From Enterobacter vonholyi (GTDB lineage Bacteria; Pseudomonadota; Gammaproteobacteria; Enterobacterales; Enterobacteriaceae): 64,000 nt of DNA. The notes below the pieces were generated by a model, which worked only from the letters and a program-made list of their open reading frames with translations, had not been told where the DNA came from and ran no database searches. This document shows positions 62,692-64,000 of the stretch, piece after piece (within the stretch, counting starts at the first letter, position 1; each line of letters opens with the position of its first letter). The position numbers were made by a program, and so were the translations under genes. The stretch spans positions 310,001 through 374,000 of the forward strand of contig NZ_VTUC01000006.1 of assembly GCF_008364555.1 (NCBI RefSeq), read 5' to 3'.

Positions 62692-64000
62692 ATGAAGACA
62701 CATCCACTGTACGAACCCTGGCTGCAGGGCATGCTCATCATCGCGAAGCACTACCGGCTGGATTTTTCCGCGGAGCATGTTCGGGTCACAATTAACCATG
62801 AAAGCCAGTCTCCGCGCCAGCTGGTGCTGGAGGAGATGGCGCGCCAGCTTGGGCTGGGGATGCGTGTGGTGGCGGCGGAAGCGGTATCCCTCGATCCGTG
62901 GCGTCTGCCGCTGCTGGCGGAATTTACCGGCGGGCAGATTGCGGTGATCAACCGCATGGACAACGAAGGCAACGTCAGCCTGCAGTTCAGCGGCGATGCG
63001 GGGCTGGAGACGACGCTGACGCGCGAGGAGATCGGGTCGCGGTTAAAGGGCCTGATGGTGCTGCGCCCGCTCGAATCCACGCCGGATGCCCGCGTGGATG
63101 ACTACATCAAACCGTATGAGAAAAACTGGTTCTGGCAGCTGGCGCTGAAGGACTGGCGACGCTACAGCGATATTATGCTTGTGGCGCTGGTGGCTAACGT
63201 GCTGGCGCTCTCAGGCATGGTCTTCTCCATGCAGGTATACGACAGGGTGGTGCCGTCGCAGTCGGAGGCCACGCTGTGGGTGCTGTTTGGCGGCGTGATG
63301 ATTGCCATCGTGTTCGAATTCATCATGCGTATGCTGCGGGTGCATATTTCTGATGTAGTGGGCAAGCGCGCCGACCTGCGTATCTCTGAACGCGTTTTTG
63401 CCCACGCGCTGCGGATTAAAAACGGCGCGCGATCGAAATCAACCGGATCGTTTATCGCGCAGATCCGCGAGCTGGAGTCGGTGCGCGAGCTGATCACTTC
63501 CACCACCATTGCGGCGATTTCCGATCTGCCGTTCTTCCTGCTGTTCGTCTTCATTCTGTGGATGATTGGCGGTCCGCTGGTGCTGGTGGTTCTGCTCGCC
63601 GTGCCGCTGCTGCTCATCCCGGGCCTGCTGGTACAGCGCCCGCTGGGGAAACTCTCCAGCGAAGGGATGCGCGAATCCGCCATCCGTAACGCCACGCTGG
63701 TGGAAGCGGTGCAGGGCATTGAAGACATCAAGCTGATGCGCGCCGAACAGCGTTTCCAGAACCAGTGGAATAACACCAACGACGTCGCCGCCAGCGTCGG
63801 CATGAAGCAGCGCTGGCTGACGGGCCTGCTGCTCACCTGGACGCAGGAGGTGCAGTCCATCGTTTATGCGGTAGTGCTGCTGGTGGGATGTTATCTGGTC
63901 ATCAGCGGCGATATGACCACCGGTGCGCTGGTCGGGACCTCGATTCTGGCGTCGCGGACCATTGCGCCGCTGTCGCAGATCTCAGGCGTGCTCTCGCGCT
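62692..64000 (+). CDS. Type I secretion ABC transporter, permease/ATPase (partial)
   Basis: The first 436 codons; the gene continues past the right edge. The start at 62692 has AGGA nine to ten bases upstream. Residues 1-130 are a C39-peptidase-like domain (YEPWLQGMLIIAKHYRLDF, FSAEHVRVTI) without an obvious catalytic cysteine, as in adhesin exporters (LapB/BapB type). Membrane helices start at about 160 (YSDIMLVALVANVLALSGMVFSMQVYDRVVPSQ), with LMRAEQRFQNQWN in the coupling region. The nucleotide-binding domain is not in the window. It should export the giant adhesin with the TolC-like channel upstream and an HlyD-type partner expected further downstream. Confidence 0.93.
   Translation, partial: MKTHPLYEPWLQGMLIIAKHYRLDFSAEHVRVTINHESQSPRQLVLEEMARQLGLGMRVVAAEAVSLDPWRLPLLAEFTGGQIAVINRMDNEGNVSLQFSGDAGLETTLTREEIGSRLKGLMVLRPLESTPDARVDDYIKPYEKNWFWQLALKDWRRYSDIMLVALVANVLALSGMVFSMQVYDRVVPSQSEATLWVLFGGVMIAIVFEFIMRMLRVHISDVVGKRADLRISERVFAHALRIKNGARSKSTGSFIAQIRELESVRELITSTTIAAISDLPFFLLFVFILWMIGGPLVLVVLLAVPLLLIPGLLVQRPLGKLSSEGMRESAIRNATLVEAVQGIEDIKLMRAEQRFQNQWNNTNDVAASVGMKQRWLTGLLLTWTQEVQSIVYAVVLLVGCYLVISGDMTTGALVGTSILASRTIAPLSQISGVLSR

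Overview
The window looks like the chromosome of an enterobacterium, most likely Enterobacter or a close relative (inference). The order azoR-hrpA, ydcF, gapC, cybB follows the Escherichia coli backbone, and the proteins match E. coli relatives closely along their length. Between these backbone genes lie accessory modules more typical of Enterobacter. No rRNA, tRNA, insertion sequence, integrase or CRISPR array was seen.

Region 1 (1-12.3 kb) is a run of small stress or detoxification modules, each an enzyme or pump beside its own regulator. They are a TetR plus quinone-reductase pair, a TetR/adaptor/RND efflux operon, a LysR with an Old Yellow Enzyme and an SDR, a TetR with an NTF2-like protein, and an HxlR with an SDR and a VOC protein. 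Most have a readable palindrome at the regulator's promoter. For the RND operon the same 24-bp palindrome occurs both before the regulator and before the pump.

Region 2 (12.3-19.4 kb) holds a two-gene membrane operon and, divergently, a tightly coupled eight-gene operon. The eight genes encode a SnoaL-like protein, an SDR, an FAD amine-oxidase-like protein, DUF1365, a Cfa-type methyltransferase, DUF2878, a chalcone-isomerase-like protein and a DUF3833 lipoprotein. It looks like a membrane fatty-acid modification pathway. Its promoter region carries a MerR-type inverted repeat with MlrA/BluR/LitR geometry, which suggests light or stress control.

Region 3 (19.4-25.1 kb) has a YdcZ-type transporter pair with a LysR, a folate-independent methionine synthase pair (mesX-mesD), and a remnant orphan type VI cassette: a Tlde1-like effector, a small membrane protein and a frameshifted hcp.

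Region 4 (25.1-42.3 kb) is backbone (yaiL, a pseudouridine synthase, azoR, hrpA, ydcF, intact gapC, cybB) mixed with an O-methyltransferase bracketed by repeats, an EmrAB-type tripartite pump, an MHS symporter, and a Gfo/Idh oxidoreductase with its DeoR regulator.

Region 5 (42.3-64 kb) is a type I secreted giant adhesin locus. After about 740 bp of AT-rich DNA come a TolC-like channel, a 6001-residue BapA-family adhesin, and the start of its ABC exporter, which runs off the window. The adhesin has 43 short Ig-like units, 36 of them in six copies of a six-unit super-repeat of about 1.8 kb. Longer Ig-like units, a block of FG-GAP/VCBS-like calcium motifs and an RTX-type secretion end follow.
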